The translations under genes and the position numbers were made by a program. 34,956 nucleotides of DNA from Planctomycetota bacterium (GTDB lineage Bacteria > Planctomycetota > UBA1135 > GCA-002686595). The stretch is from assembly GCA_029259655.1 (NCBI GenBank), contig JAJDET010000136.1:1-34956 (forward strand), read 5' to 3'. Shown in pieces: positions 1 through 7,804 of this stretch. Each line of letters begins with the position of its first letter. Within the stretch, counting starts at the first letter, position 1. A model generated the notes under the pieces. It was not told where the DNA came from. It did no database searches and saw only the letters and a program-made list of their open reading frames with translations.

Positions 1-858
1 CTCGAGCTCGAACGCTGTCGGCAGGCGCGGCGAGTCCTCGCAGCCCGCGGCTGTTCGGAGGAGCGCGTCTCCGTCCTGGAGCGCGAGCTCGGTCTCTGGG
101 CCGAGCGCCATCCCACTCGCCGCGTGAGGGCGAGCCACGCCGAGTGGCGCGGTCTCCTGGCGTACCGGCGAGACCGCTACGCCGAGGCAGCGGAGTACCA
201 GGCTCACGCCGCGTCCCTCTGTGTTCCTCTCGGCGCGCGTCTCTCGACGATGCTCAACGGCGCTTCCGCCCTGCTGGAGGCGTCGCGCTTCGACGAGGTC
301 ATCGAGACCGCAAGCCACGCCCGCGACCTCGCCGCGGCGTGCCGCCACACCCTGTACGAAACACGCGCCGAGTGGCTGCTCCGCGCCGCGGCCTACCGGC
401 GCGCCGATCCGCTCGCGCCCGACATGGAGCTGGTCGAAGCCACGGCGTTCGTCGGTGCGCGCAACATGGAGGCTCTGGTAGGCCTCAACGAGGCGGCTGT
501 CGCCTGGCGCAGGGGCGAGCTTCCTCGCGCGCGGGAGCTCGCCAACCACGCTGCCCAGTGCTGGTCGGCGGCGGGCAAGGTCTGGGCCGGCCTGCTCGCT
601 CGCTCCCTCGCCCTGGCGAGCGGGGAAACGCCCGATCCCGACGAGCTGGAGGACATCGCGCAGCGCGCGTGGCACTGTCCGAACGACGACATCGCGGGCC
701 AGACGATCGCGCTGCTGCGAGGCGCGGGCGCGCAGCAGGGGAGCCACAGGGCGGAGCTCGCCGACAGGCTGAGGCGCGCGTTCCCGAGCGAGACGCGCTC
801 CGATCGTCGCGAGGTCCTGAGCATCGCGGAGGTCCTCGACGCGCTCCGGGCGGACTGA
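1..858 (+). CDS. Helical-repeat (TPR-like) protein, 5' end outside window
   Basis: The frame is open from the first base of the window, so the gene begins upstream and only its last 285 codons are seen; an ATG-like or GTG start inside the window is not needed. The protein is almost entirely amphipathic alpha helix, rich in Ala, Leu, Arg and Glu, with helix pairs of about 35-40 residues such as YRRDRYAEAAEYQAHAA and WRRGELPRARELANHAA, the pattern of tetratricopeptide-type repeats. No catalytic motif is visible. Such C-terminal repeat regions are common on large regulators (LuxR/AfsR type ATPases, serine/threonine kinases), but the diagnostic N-terminal part is missing, so the function is open. 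The stop is TGA at 856-858, followed by a 260-base gap. Confidence 0.6.
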   Translation, partial: LELERCRQARRVLAARGCSEERVSVLERELGLWAERHPTRRVRASHAEWRGLLAYRRDRYAEAAEYQAHAASLCVPLGARLSTMLNGASALLEASRFDEVIETASHARDLAAACRHTLYETRAEWLLRAAAYRRADPLAPDMELVEATAFVGARNMEALVGLNEAAVAWRRGELPRARELANHAAQCWSAAGKVWAGLLARSLALASGETPDPDELEDIAQRAWHCPNDDIAGQTIALLRGAGAQQGSHRAELADRLRRAFPSETRSDRREVLSIAEVLDALRAD

Positions 859-1005
859 AGCTCGCGCTGGAATGGTCTCGGACGCCAGTCATGTTCGCGA
901 CGCTCGGCCTGCCTCATCGGCGAGCGTGAACGACTGAAGCGCAAGGGTCCGACGCCTGGGATCGCCGCTGGAGACGAGCTCGGCCCACTCCTCGGGCCGC
1001 TTGGG

Positions 1006-1072
1006 AAGAGAGGTCGACGTTTCCATGAAACGCTCGCTCCGGAGGGGCATCCAAAGGCCGGCATCCCGAACC
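1006..1072 (+). promoter_or_regulatory. Upstream element, copy 1 (candidate ECF promoter)
   Basis: This 67-base stretch matches 2608-2674 at 53 of 67 positions with no gap (constant offset 1602). The best conserved parts are TGAAACGC at 1026 and GGCATCCAA at 1046, with CCCGAACC at the right edge. TGAA(A/G)C, a 16-base spacer and CATCCA is a plausible -35/-10 pair for an ECF sigma factor. It ends 46 bases before the ferritin-like ATG. The only other copy precedes the P460 gene, on the far side of the sigma/anti-sigma pair. The promoter role and the exact -35/-10 assignment are inference. Confidence 0.5.
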
Positions 1073-1118
1073 CGGAGATGCGACCGCCTGACGGCAAGAC
1101 CCACCGAGGAGAATCACG

Positions 1119-1586
1119 ATGTCGGACACGAAGAGAGATGCGGAGCTCCTGAACCAGTCCCTCGGAGGCGAGTACTTCGGGATCGCGGCCTACGAGGCCG
1201 CACTTGGCACCGGCCTGCTGGAGGAAGGGGTCAGCGCCGTGGCGGCCAAGTTCCAGGACGATCACAGGCAACACGCGGAGCGCATCCGGCAGGCCATCAC
1301 CGGTCTCGGAGGAGATCCGATCGAGGCCAAGACCTGGGAGGCGTACGCATCCGAGTTCCCTCCGCCGTCGCTGGAGACGCAGGCTGACGTGCTCCGTTAC
1401 GCCGTCTCGCTCGAGAAGAGCGCGGCCAGCGCCTCGGTCGCATCGGTCGCCCAGTTCTCCTCCCCGGAGCTGGCCATGTTGGCGGCCAGCATCGCCGGCG
1501 TGGAAGCCATGCACTGGTCGGCTCTGCTCGGAGCACTGGGCGAGAATCCGGTCCCCGTCAGCATCATTCCTCCGCCCGAAGAGTGA
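1119..1586 (+). CDS. Ferritin-like domain protein
   Basis: A 155-residue, all-helical protein without signal peptide. Its first helix carries GGEYFGIAAYEAA (Glu18, Glu26) and its second DDHRQHAERI (His49, His52, Glu54). A third and fourth helix follow (SLEKSAASASVASVAQ and IAGVEAMHWSALLGAL). The spaced Glu and His residues fit a four-helix ferritin-like bundle that could hold a di-iron site, as in the ferritin-like/DUF4439-type families. The start is supported by GAGGAG six bases upstream. The gene lies directly before the ECF sigma factor (82-base gap) and has the same upstream element as the P460 gene, so it is probably part of one stress regulon. Metal binding is inferred from the fold; the substrate is unknown. 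Confidence 0.75.
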   Translation: MSDTKRDAELLNQSLGGEYFGIAAYEAALGTGLLEEGVSAVAAKFQDDHRQHAERIRQAITGLGGDPIEAKTWEAYASEFPPPSLETQADVLRYAVSLEKSAASASVASVAQFSSPELAMLAASIAGVEAMHWSALLGALGENPVPVSIIPPPEE

Positions 1587-1668
1587 GAGACGGGGCTCGA
1601 GGAATGCCGGCCGAGGCCGCGACGACCGTTGGTTCTGCGGGCGGCGCGGAATCGGTTATTCTCCCCCG

Positions 1669-2254
1669 GTGGGAGAGAGCGAGAGCCTGCTGGTCAAGCT
1701 GCGGGGCGGAGGGGCGGACGCCTTCGAGGAGCTCGTGCGGACCTACGGCGGCGAGATGCGCGCGGTCGCGCTGCGCATCCTCATGGACGACGCCGAGGCC
1801 GACGATGCGGTCCAGGACGCGTTCCTCTCCGCGTTTCGGTCGCTGGACGAGTTCGAGGGTCGGGCGGAGCTCGGCACGTGGCTGCACAGGATCGCGATCA
1901 ACGCCTCGCTGGCAAGGCTGCGCAAGAGCGGCAGGAGCCCGGAGACCGAGCTCGACGGCCTGCTCCCCGAAATTCCACGAGAGCGGCGTGTTCGCGACCG
2001 CCCAGTCCTCCTGGGACGGGCCGGCCGACGAGCCCGCCATCCGCCGGGAGCTCCACGAGCACGTCCACGCGCAAATCGAACGACTGCCGGACAACTACCG
2101 CGTCCCCCTGCTCCTCCGCGACATGGAGGGACTGGACAACCAGGAGATCGCGGATGCGCTCGGCATGACCGCCAGCGCAGCGAGGGTGCGGATTCACCGG
2201 GCCCGTCAGGCCCTCCGCACGCTTCTCGTGCCGCGAATGTCGGAGCTCGGATGA
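1669..2254 (+). pseudogene. ECF-family RNA polymerase sigma factor, frameshifted
   Basis: The N-terminal half starts at GTG 1669 and is a good sigma region 2: DAFEELVRTYGGEMRAVAL, then DDAEADDAVQDAFLSAFRSL and GTWLHRIAINASLARLRK. The C-terminal half is sigma region 4 in the next frame: ERLPDNYRVPLLLRDMEGL, NQEIADALGMTASAARVRI and HRARQALRTLL. The switch is at GAAATTCC (AAA at 1970-1972). Dropping one A restores the usual junction LLPEFHESG and gives one 194-residue protein whose stop overlaps the anti-sigma start as ATGA (2251-2254). Without the correction the first frame has no stop and runs into the anti-sigma frame. This is either a sequencing or assembly error, a true mutation, or less likely a recoding site. 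The sigma identity is secure. Its partner is the downstream zinc anti-sigma. Confidence 0.75.
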
Positions 2255-2619
2255 ACTGCGACAGCTTTCGAAACCGGATCCACGAGCACCTTCGCGGGGG
2301 TCTGTCGAAAGAAGAGCGCGACGAGGTCGAACGGCACGCCGAGGAGTGCTCGGACTGCGGAGACCACCGGACCTCCTGCCAGGAGCTCACCTGTCGGGAG
2401 TTCGTCAACTTCCTCCACGCCTACATCGATCAGGACCTGTCCGCCGAGCGCCTGGCCGTCTTCGACCGACACCTGTCGGTCTGCCCCGACTGCACCGGCT
2501 ACCTCGACGGCTACCGCAAGACGATGGGGCTCAGCGTGGCTGCGCTGTCCGAGCTCTCCGAGCGCGAGATCCCGGAGGATCTCGTCAAGGCGATCCTCGA
2601 GGCGAGAAAGAGAAGTTGA
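2251..2619 (+). CDS. Anti-sigma factor with two zinc-finger (ZAS) modules
   Basis: The 122-residue protein has two tandem zinc-finger anti-sigma modules. The first is about residues 1-36 and ends in HAEECSDC; the second is about residues 47-82 and ends in HLSVCPDC. Both are HxxxCxxC, the zinc-binding signature of the zf-HC2/ZAS family that clamps ECF sigma factors. There is no transmembrane segment, so it should act in the cytosol, perhaps sensing oxidants through its cysteines. Its ATG overlaps the sigma stop (ATGA), the usual translational coupling of such pairs, and GGAG lies just upstream. Its 3' end overlaps the left edge of the repeated upstream element, so the promoter of the next gene begins inside it. 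Two ZAS modules in one chain is less common than one. Confidence 0.85.
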   Translation: MNCDSFRNRIHEHLRGGLSKEERDEVERHAEECSDCGDHRTSCQELTCREFVNFLHAYIDQDLSAERLAVFDRHLSVCPDCTGYLDGYRKTMGLSVAALSELSEREIPEDLVKAILEARKRS

Positions 2620-2674
2620 CTCTTTCCTGAAGCGCACGCGCCGGATCGGCATCCAAGGGTCGGCAACCCGAACC
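2608..2674 (+). promoter_or_regulatory. Upstream element, copy 2 (candidate ECF promoter)
   Basis: The second copy of the 67-base element at 1006-1072 (53/67 identical). It carries TGAAGCGC at 2628 and GGCATCCAA at 2648, and ends with AACC 14 bases before the P460 ATG. Its first 12 bases overlap the end of the anti-sigma gene. The position just ahead of a haem protein and beside a sigma/anti-sigma pair supports a regulon link, which is inferred. Confidence 0.5.
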
Positions 2675-2688
2675 AAGGAGATCCGGAG

Positions 2689-4272
2689 ATGCACTTCCTA
2701 CCTCGTCGCTTCGTACGACTCTCGGCCGTTCTCGGCGGCCTGATCGTTGCTGCCTGCGTGTCGATGTCCAGCACCATGAACCGGGGCAGCATGCCTGCCG
2801 CGGCCTTCGACGCGAGCGGACGGCTGGTCAAGCCCGAGGGCTACCGGGAGTGGATCTACGTCGGAACCCCGGTGACCCCGAACGACATGAACGGCGGAGA
2901 GGCTCCGTTCCCGGAGTTCCACAACGTGTACGTCCACCCGGCGGCCTGGGAGCACTACAAGGCCAACGGCACGTTCATGGACGGGACGATCCTGGTGAAG
3001 GAGCTGGTGAGCGTCGGCAGCAAGAAGGCCGTCAGCGGCAACGGCTACTTCACGGGCGAGTTCATCGGCCTGGAAGCGACCGTCAAGGACGCGGCGCGTT
3101 TCCCGGACGAGCCGGGTAACTGGGCGTACTTCAGCTACGGGCACTCGTATCCCCTCGCGAGCGCGGCAGTCGCCCAACCGGCGGAGAGCTGCAATACGTG
3201 CCACGAGGTCTCGGCGGCGGACGACTTCGTGTTCAGTCAGTACTACCCCGTGCTGGCCGCGGCCAAGAACAGCGGGACGGGCGGCCAGATAGACGAAGGC
3301 GCGCGCTTCAACGGCTCCGGCGAGCTGATCCGGCCCGTCGGCTACCGCGAGTGGATCTACGTCGGAACGCCGTTGACGCCGAACGACATGAACAACGGGA
3401 ACGCGGCGTTCCCCGAGTTCCACAACGTCTACATCACCCCCGACGCGTGGGCGCACTACGAGTCTACCGGCGAGTGGAAGGACGGCACGATCCTCGTCAA
3501 GGAGCTGGTCGACGTCGGCGGCAAGCGGGCGACCAGCGGCAAGGGCTACTTCATGGGCGATTTCGTGGGGCTCGAGGCCACGGTCAAGGACTCGAGGCGG
3601 TTCCCGGACGAGCCGGGCTACTGGGCCTACTTCAGCTTCGGACACAGCTATCCCCTGGCCGAGACCACGGCCGCGCTGCCGACGACCGCTTGCAACACGT
3701 GCCACGAGACGAGCGCGGACACGGACTTCGTGTTCACCCAGTACTACCCCGTCATCGAGGCAGCCCGCGTTCCCGTGCCGGCGACGACCATGCCCGCCGC
3801 CCGCAGTGCGAAGTTCCGGCCGACGGCACCGACGCCGAAAACCAACCCGGGCCCCGTCCCGACCGAGATGGAGGAGCTGTTCGCGTACCTGACCGCCGGA
3901 ACCTACAAGAGCTTCGCTGCCCAGGAGACGGGACTGCACCCCAGCATCGGGCCGCACACCAAGAGCGGCTTGCCGGTGAAGGTCTTCCTGGACGACAGTC
4001 TCGACGCTTCGTTGAAGGCGGGGAGCTCGGAGCATCCGGTGGGAGCGTCCGTGGTCAAGGAGATGTTCACCGAGGACGGTGTGCTCCAGGGTTGGGCGGT
4101 CATGGTCAAGACCAGTGCGGAGAGCGACGGCGGGAAGGGCTGGTTCTGGATGGAAGTGACCAGCACCACCGATCCGTCCGAGCCCGTCGCGGTCGGCAAC
4201 GGCGTCCCCCTCTGCACCAGCTGCCACTCGATCGGGAACGACTACGTGCTGACGGACTACCCGCTCAGGTAG
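2689..4272 (+). CDS. Lipoprotein with two cytochrome P460 domains and a third P460-like domain
   Basis: The 527-residue protein begins with a lipoprotein signal (LIVAAC, Cys23). Domain 1 (about 40-192) and domain 2 (about 205-360) are near copies: GYREWIYVGTP, TPNDMN, FPEFHNVY, DGTILVKELV, GYF, GLEATVKD, RFPDEPG and CNTCHE. They match the cytochrome P460 family throughout, including haem motifs at Cys168-His172 and Cys335-His339. The lysine of LVKEL (Lys104, Lys271) is the expected haem cross-linking lysine of P460. Domain 3 (about 392-527) is divergent but keeps VVKEMF (Lys457), GWFWMEV and CTSCH (509-513). Known P460 proteins oxidise hydroxylamine or bind NO in the periplasm; that role here is inferred. 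GGAG (2681-2684 and 2677-2680 regions) precedes the ATG. The gene sits behind the ECF module and has its own upstream element. Confidence 0.88.
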   Translation: MHFLPRRFVRLSAVLGGLIVAACVSMSSTMNRGSMPAAAFDASGRLVKPEGYREWIYVGTPVTPNDMNGGEAPFPEFHNVYVHPAAWEHYKANGTFMDGTILVKELVSVGSKKAVSGNGYFTGEFIGLEATVKDAARFPDEPGNWAYFSYGHSYPLASAAVAQPAESCNTCHEVSAADDFVFSQYYPVLAAAKNSGTGGQIDEGARFNGSGELIRPVGYREWIYVGTPLTPNDMNNGNAAFPEFHNVYITPDAWAHYESTGEWKDGTILVKELVDVGGKRATSGKGYFMGDFVGLEATVKDSRRFPDEPGYWAYFSFGHSYPLAETTAALPTTACNTCHETSADTDFVFTQYYPVIEAARVPVPATTMPAARSAKFRPTAPTPKTNPGPVPTEMEELFAYLTAGTYKSFAAQETGLHPSIGPHTKSGLPVKVFLDDSLDASLKAGSSEHPVGASVVKEMFTEDGVLQGWAVMVKTSAESDGGKGWFWMEVTSTTDPSEPVAVGNGVPLCTSCHSIGNDYVLTDYPLR

Positions 4273-4283
4273 GACGGTCCGTC

Positions 4284-4859
4284 ATGGAGCTCGCCGGCCT
4301 CCTGAGGGACATTCGGGGTTGCGACGCCTGCGCGGAGCATCTTCCGCGCGGGCCGCGCCCCGTGCTGAGCGCTCATCGGGACGCGCGCATCCTGATCATC
4401 GGTCAGGCTCCCGGCAGGCGCGTCCACCAGAGCGGCGTGCCGTGGGACGACCCGAGCGGCAATCGCCTTCGCGAATGGCTGGGGGTCGACAAGAAGCGTT
4501 TCTACGGCAGACACATCGCCCTCGTGCCGATGGGGTTCTGCTATCCGGGGACGGGGACTTCCGGGGATCTGCCCCCGCGCAAGGAGTGCGCCGAGCTGTG
4601 GCACGAGAAGGTCCTCGACAGGCTCCCGAACGTGCAACTCACGCTCCTGTTGAGCCGGTACGCGCAGGCGTACTACCTCGGGGACCGAATGAAGGGATCC
4701 CTCACGAAGACCGTCGAGTCCTGGAGGGAGTACGTCCCCTATCTGCTTCCCCTGCCGCACCCGAGCCCCCGCAACAACCTCTGGCTCGAGAAGAACCCGT
4801 GGTTGGAACGGGAGGTCATTCCCTATCTCCGGCGGAGGGTCCGTCGGCTCCTGCGCTAA
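4284..4859 (+). CDS. Uracil-DNA glycosylase family protein
   Basis: The 191-residue protein has the uracil-DNA glycosylase superfamily motifs: ARILIIGQAPG followed by SGVPWDDPSGNRLREWLG (motif A region) and LPHPSPRNN (motif B, the loop with the active-site His). Cysteines at CDAC near the N terminus, at GFCYPG and at KECAELW are placed as in the iron-sulfur-containing UDG relatives, so a 4Fe-4S cluster is likely. It would remove uracil from DNA in base-excision repair. The ATG at 4284 lies 11 bases after the P460 stop; the open frame extends further upstream, but that part only shadows the P460 gene. Co-transcription with P460 is possible. The closest described group is the short COG1573 type. 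Confidence 0.85.
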   Translation: MELAGLLRDIRGCDACAEHLPRGPRPVLSAHRDARILIIGQAPGRRVHQSGVPWDDPSGNRLREWLGVDKKRFYGRHIALVPMGFCYPGTGTSGDLPPRKECAELWHEKVLDRLPNVQLTLLLSRYAQAYYLGDRMKGSLTKTVESWREYVPYLLPLPHPSPRNNLWLEKNPWLEREVIPYLRRRVRRLLR

Positions 4860-4872
4860 GACACCCCGTGTC
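4860..4872. terminator. Short hairpin between convergent genes
   Basis: GACAC-ccc-GTGTC is a perfect 5-bp stem in the 27-base gap between the UDG stop and the transglutaminase stop. There is no T-run, so a shared terminator role is only suggested by its position. Confidence 0.25.
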
Positions 4873-4886
4873 CATCACCCGATGCG

Positions 4887-6851
4887 TCAGGCCGCGTAGC
4901 GTTCCGACTCGTGCCGCCGCGTCGCGGCTGCGAGGGCTATTAACCGCTCGCGCGACGGCACCGCGGCCTTCGCGCGGGCCAGGAGCTCGCGGGGAGTCTC
5001 CCCCGGCAGGCAGCCGAGTCCTGCTCGCCGAACCGCGCGGCGGTAGGCGCGGACGGGAGACGGTGTGCGTGAGAGCCTTCTCCGCACGACGAGCACGACG
5101 GCGGCGATGACCAGGAGCGTTGCCAGCGCGGCCTCGAGCGGGCGCTCCCGGAACGCGGCCGCGATGCGCGCGGGAGCACTCTTCATCCAGGACACGAAGG
5201 CAGCGCGCCGTTCGGAGTCGAAACCGGTGACCGAGGCCCACGCAGCCTGCGCACCGGAGCTCAGTCGGGCCCACAGGCTCGTGCTCGCGCTCTGCAGGGC
5301 CAGTGGCGGACTCGGGTCGACCGCGTACCAGCCGGCGTTCGGGTCGTGGACCTCGACCCACGCGTGCGCGTCGCGCATCGCGAACGAGAGCACGCGACCG
5401 CCGTCCTCCCAGCGCGTGCTGCGGTAGCCGGTCACCACGCGGCAAGGGATGCCGAGCGTGCGGAGCATCGTGGCCATGGCGGAGGCGAAGAACTCGCAGT
5501 GCCCGCCGCCGTCGCCCGCCAGGAACTCGTCGAGCGAACGCGCGCTCTCTTCGCTCCCGGGAGCCAGGTAGGCATAGCTCTCGGACAGGTGATCGCTCAA
5601 CCGGGACACCAGGGCGTGCTGCTCGGAATCGGGCGGCAGCGGAGCCACCAGGCCGGCGGCGAGATCGCGCGCCCGGTCGAGGCGACCGGTAGCCGGCAAT
5701 GCGACGTACGGAACGAGCCCTGCCGGGAGCTCGTCGACACGTTGTCCGCCGAGCTCGACCGTCGAAGCCCGCGCGAGGACGAGCTCGTAGTGCACGTCAC
5801 CCGTCTCGTCCGTGTCCACCGTGCCGTCGAGCCGCGGCCTCAGGAGGGCGCCGGCACTCTCCGCACCGAGCACCAGCCCGCGCGCCGGCAGAGGAGCGAA
5901 CAATCGCTCGGTCTCCTGTTCGAACCGCAGGACCGCGACGCGGGAGATCTCGGAGCCCTGCGACCCCGGGCGTAGCAGGCGCCCGGGTTGCCGCTCCCAG
6001 GGTTCGTCCGAAGGTCCCGCGGTGCGCGAGACGATGGGCCCGATGGGAGACCACGCGCCGTCGTTCGTGGCGCCCAGCGTCGCGCCTCGCCACAGGGGCG
6101 AAACGTCGGACGTCTGTCCCTCGAGCAACGTCACGCGCAACGCCTCCCGGTCGGATGCGCCGACCGGTCCCCGGCGATCGAGCTCGAGCTTCTCGTTGAA
6201 ACCGACCTCCATCCGCTCCGGTCGACTCGCCATCAGCTGGAGCCTGCCGTGGAAGAACGCCTTCCGCTGGAAGTCACGCGGCCAGAAGAGGAACACGAGG
6301 AGGCTCAGGCCGAGCACGAGTGCCGCGCGCTTCCCGCCGTCCATCGCGAGCCGCCGGGTCGCGCCGGTCGAGAGTGCTCCGCTGCGCGAGGCGTTCAGGA
6401 GCTCGAGGCCGACGACGAAGCACGGCGCGAAGAAGAGGAAGGCGATCGGGAAGCCGAGCCCCTCGGTCATGAAGCCCGTGATGATCGCGATCAGGAAGGC
6501 GTTGAAGAAGAGGAGGTCGGGCCGCTGGCTCGAGCGGAGGTTGTTCAGGAGGTGGACCTGGCAGAAGACGGCCATGACCAGACCGTCCTCGAGGACGTAG
6601 GCCAGGTCGGCGCGCAGCGCGTGCCGCAGGAGGACTCCGGAGAAGCAGATCAAGCCGGCGTTCCACGCCATGCGATAGGCGAGCCGGTTCCTGAACCGCT
6701 CGAGCAGCGGGGCGGCGAGCGCGAACACGTACAGGGGAACGAGCCAGTGCATCCCGGCCGACCCCGTCATCTGAACGAAGACGAGGTCCAGGAGGACGAG
6801 GGCCTGCATGCAGGTCCGGAGTGCGCGCTGGCTTCCCATGGGGTCAGGCAT
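4887..6851 (-). CDS. Membrane transglutaminase-like protein (TgpA type)
   Basis: The protein has 654 residues from the ATG at 6851, which overlaps the DUF58 stop (ATGCCTGA). About six hydrophobic segments fill residues 13-190 (for example ALVLLDLVFVQM, LIAIITGFM, LVLGLSLLVFLFW). A long extracytoplasmic part follows, containing a transglutaminase core: GGHCEFFASAMATML with Cys452, RDAHAWVEVHD with His496, and WYAVDPSPP with Asp512, giving the Cys-His-Asp triad. A late membrane helix (LLVIAAVVLVV) is followed by a short tail like DUF4129. TgpA-type proteins are found with MoxR ATPase and DUF58 partners, as here. The triad fits peptidase or transglutaminase chemistry on a periplasmic protein; the substrate is not known. 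An upstream extension of the open frame only shadows DUF58 and was left out. Confidence 0.9.
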   Translation of the reverse strand: MPDPMGSQRALRTCMQALVLLDLVFVQMTGSAGMHWLVPLYVFALAAPLLERFRNRLAYRMAWNAGLICFSGVLLRHALRADLAYVLEDGLVMAVFCQVHLLNNLRSSQRPDLLFFNAFLIAIITGFMTEGLGFPIAFLFFAPCFVVGLELLNASRSGALSTGATRRLAMDGGKRAALVLGLSLLVFLFWPRDFQRKAFFHGRLQLMASRPERMEVGFNEKLELDRRGPVGASDREALRVTLLEGQTSDVSPLWRGATLGATNDGAWSPIGPIVSRTAGPSDEPWERQPGRLLRPGSQGSEISRVAVLRFEQETERLFAPLPARGLVLGAESAGALLRPRLDGTVDTDETGDVHYELVLARASTVELGGQRVDELPAGLVPYVALPATGRLDRARDLAAGLVAPLPPDSEQHALVSRLSDHLSESYAYLAPGSEESARSLDEFLAGDGGGHCEFFASAMATMLRTLGIPCRVVTGYRSTRWEDGGRVLSFAMRDAHAWVEVHDPNAGWYAVDPSPPLALQSASTSLWARLSSGAQAAWASVTGFDSERRAAFVSWMKSAPARIAAAFRERPLEAALATLLVIAAVVLVVRRRLSRTPSPVRAYRRAVRRAGLGCLPGETPRELLARAKAAVPSRERLIALAAATRRHESERYAA

Positions 6852-7791
6852 GCGCCAGTGCGCGCGGCAGGCGCGCGACGTTCGGGGAGGTCGCGGGCGG
6901 AGCGAGGCCGTGTTCGGGCACGAGCTCGGCGCAGGCCAGGAAGCGCAGCGCCTCCGACCAGGGGCGCTGGCCGTCGCCGAAGGTCGCCGACAGATCCTGG
7001 CTGTAAATGCGGAGCGTTTCCTTGTTGATGCGAGCGAGGGCGACCATTGCGCTGACCGTGGCCAGGGCCTTCTCGAGAACGTCCGGCTCGCAGCGCCGAT
7101 CGAGCACGACCTCGAGTCCCTGTCCGCTGCCGCCTTCCCATTCCTGGACGACGAGGCGACCGCGACGCGCGCTCGCCCGCCAGTGGATTCCGCGCACACC
7201 GTCGCCCTCGCGGTGATCGCGCAGGCTCGCGGGTTGCAGGTCGCCCGCGCCCGGATCGCCCCTGCCCAGGAGCTCGTCGAGCGCGTCGGCGGCACTGCGT
7301 CCCTCGATCGAGGAGCGAGGCGACGGATAGACGATCAGCTCGCCTTCGGTTTGCGAGACGCGTCTCGCCCGCACGAGGCCGAAAGGATGGCTCGACTCCA
7401 CGATCGCGCGCGCGACGGTGTAGCAGCCGCGCGGGAGAGGAGGGCATCGAAGCGCGAGCGTCCCGCGCCCTTCCAGCACGTCGAGCGTGCCCGAGATCCT
7501 CCGTCCCCCCTCGAGCTCGACGTGCGCCGCGACCTGGAACCGTACACCGCCGGATGCGAAGAGCTCGACCGGCAGCACGACGCTCGCATCCGAAGGAACG
7601 GGTGCGAGCTCGTCGAAGGCGGCGGACACGCCGCGCAGGTTGCGGTGCGCGGCCACGGCGCCCAACAGACCCAGGAGCGTCAGGAAACCGAGTAGCAGGA
7701 AGAACAGGTTCGAGTAGGGCGTGGCGTAGAACGCCACGAGCGTGGTCGCGTAGAACACGACACCCTTGAGACCGAACCCGGTGAGTCGCAC
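6844..7791 (-). CDS. DUF58 domain protein
   Basis: The 315-residue protein has two N-terminal membrane helices (about residues 9-48), a beta-rich extracytoplasmic stretch, and the DUF58 signature around residues 190-225: REGDGVRGIHWRASARRG followed by LVVQEWE. DUF58 proteins have a von Willebrand-like fold and work with MoxR AAA ATPases in cell-envelope or cofactor-maturation complexes. The gene starts 13 bases after the MoxR stop and overlaps the next gene by 8 bases, so the three form one minus-strand operon. The exact role of the complex in this organism is unknown. Confidence 0.9.
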   Translation of the reverse strand: MRLTGFGLKGVVFYATTLVAFYATPYSNLFFLLLGFLTLLGLLGAVAAHRNLRGVSAAFDELAPVPSDASVVLPVELFASGGVRFQVAAHVELEGGRRISGTLDVLEGRGTLALRCPPLPRGCYTVARAIVESSHPFGLVRARRVSQTEGELIVYPSPRSSIEGRSAADALDELLGRGDPGAGDLQPASLRDHREGDGVRGIHWRASARRGRLVVQEWEGGSGQGLEVVLDRRCEPDVLEKALATVSAMVALARINKETLRIYSQDLSATFGDGQRPWSEALRFLACAELVPEHGLAPPATSPNVARLPRALAHA

Positions 7792-7804
7792 TGCGAGTGC
7801 CGGG

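Noticed and set aside
889..1104. A 71-residue minus-strand open frame across the first copy of the upstream element
   Set aside because: Its resemblance to a minus-strand frame at the second copy comes from the shared DNA element itself; there is no ribosome-binding site and the similarity stops at the element edges.
3198..4283. Long plus-strand open frame running from the P460 gene into the UDG gene
   Set aside because: It is an out-of-frame shadow of the P460 gene and shows Arg/Gly-rich composition; the UDG ATG at 4284 is in a sensible place.
6852..7295. N-terminal extension of the transglutaminase gene
   Set aside because: It overlaps the DUF58 gene in another frame and has the low-complexity look of a shadow; the membrane protein begins cleanly at 6851.
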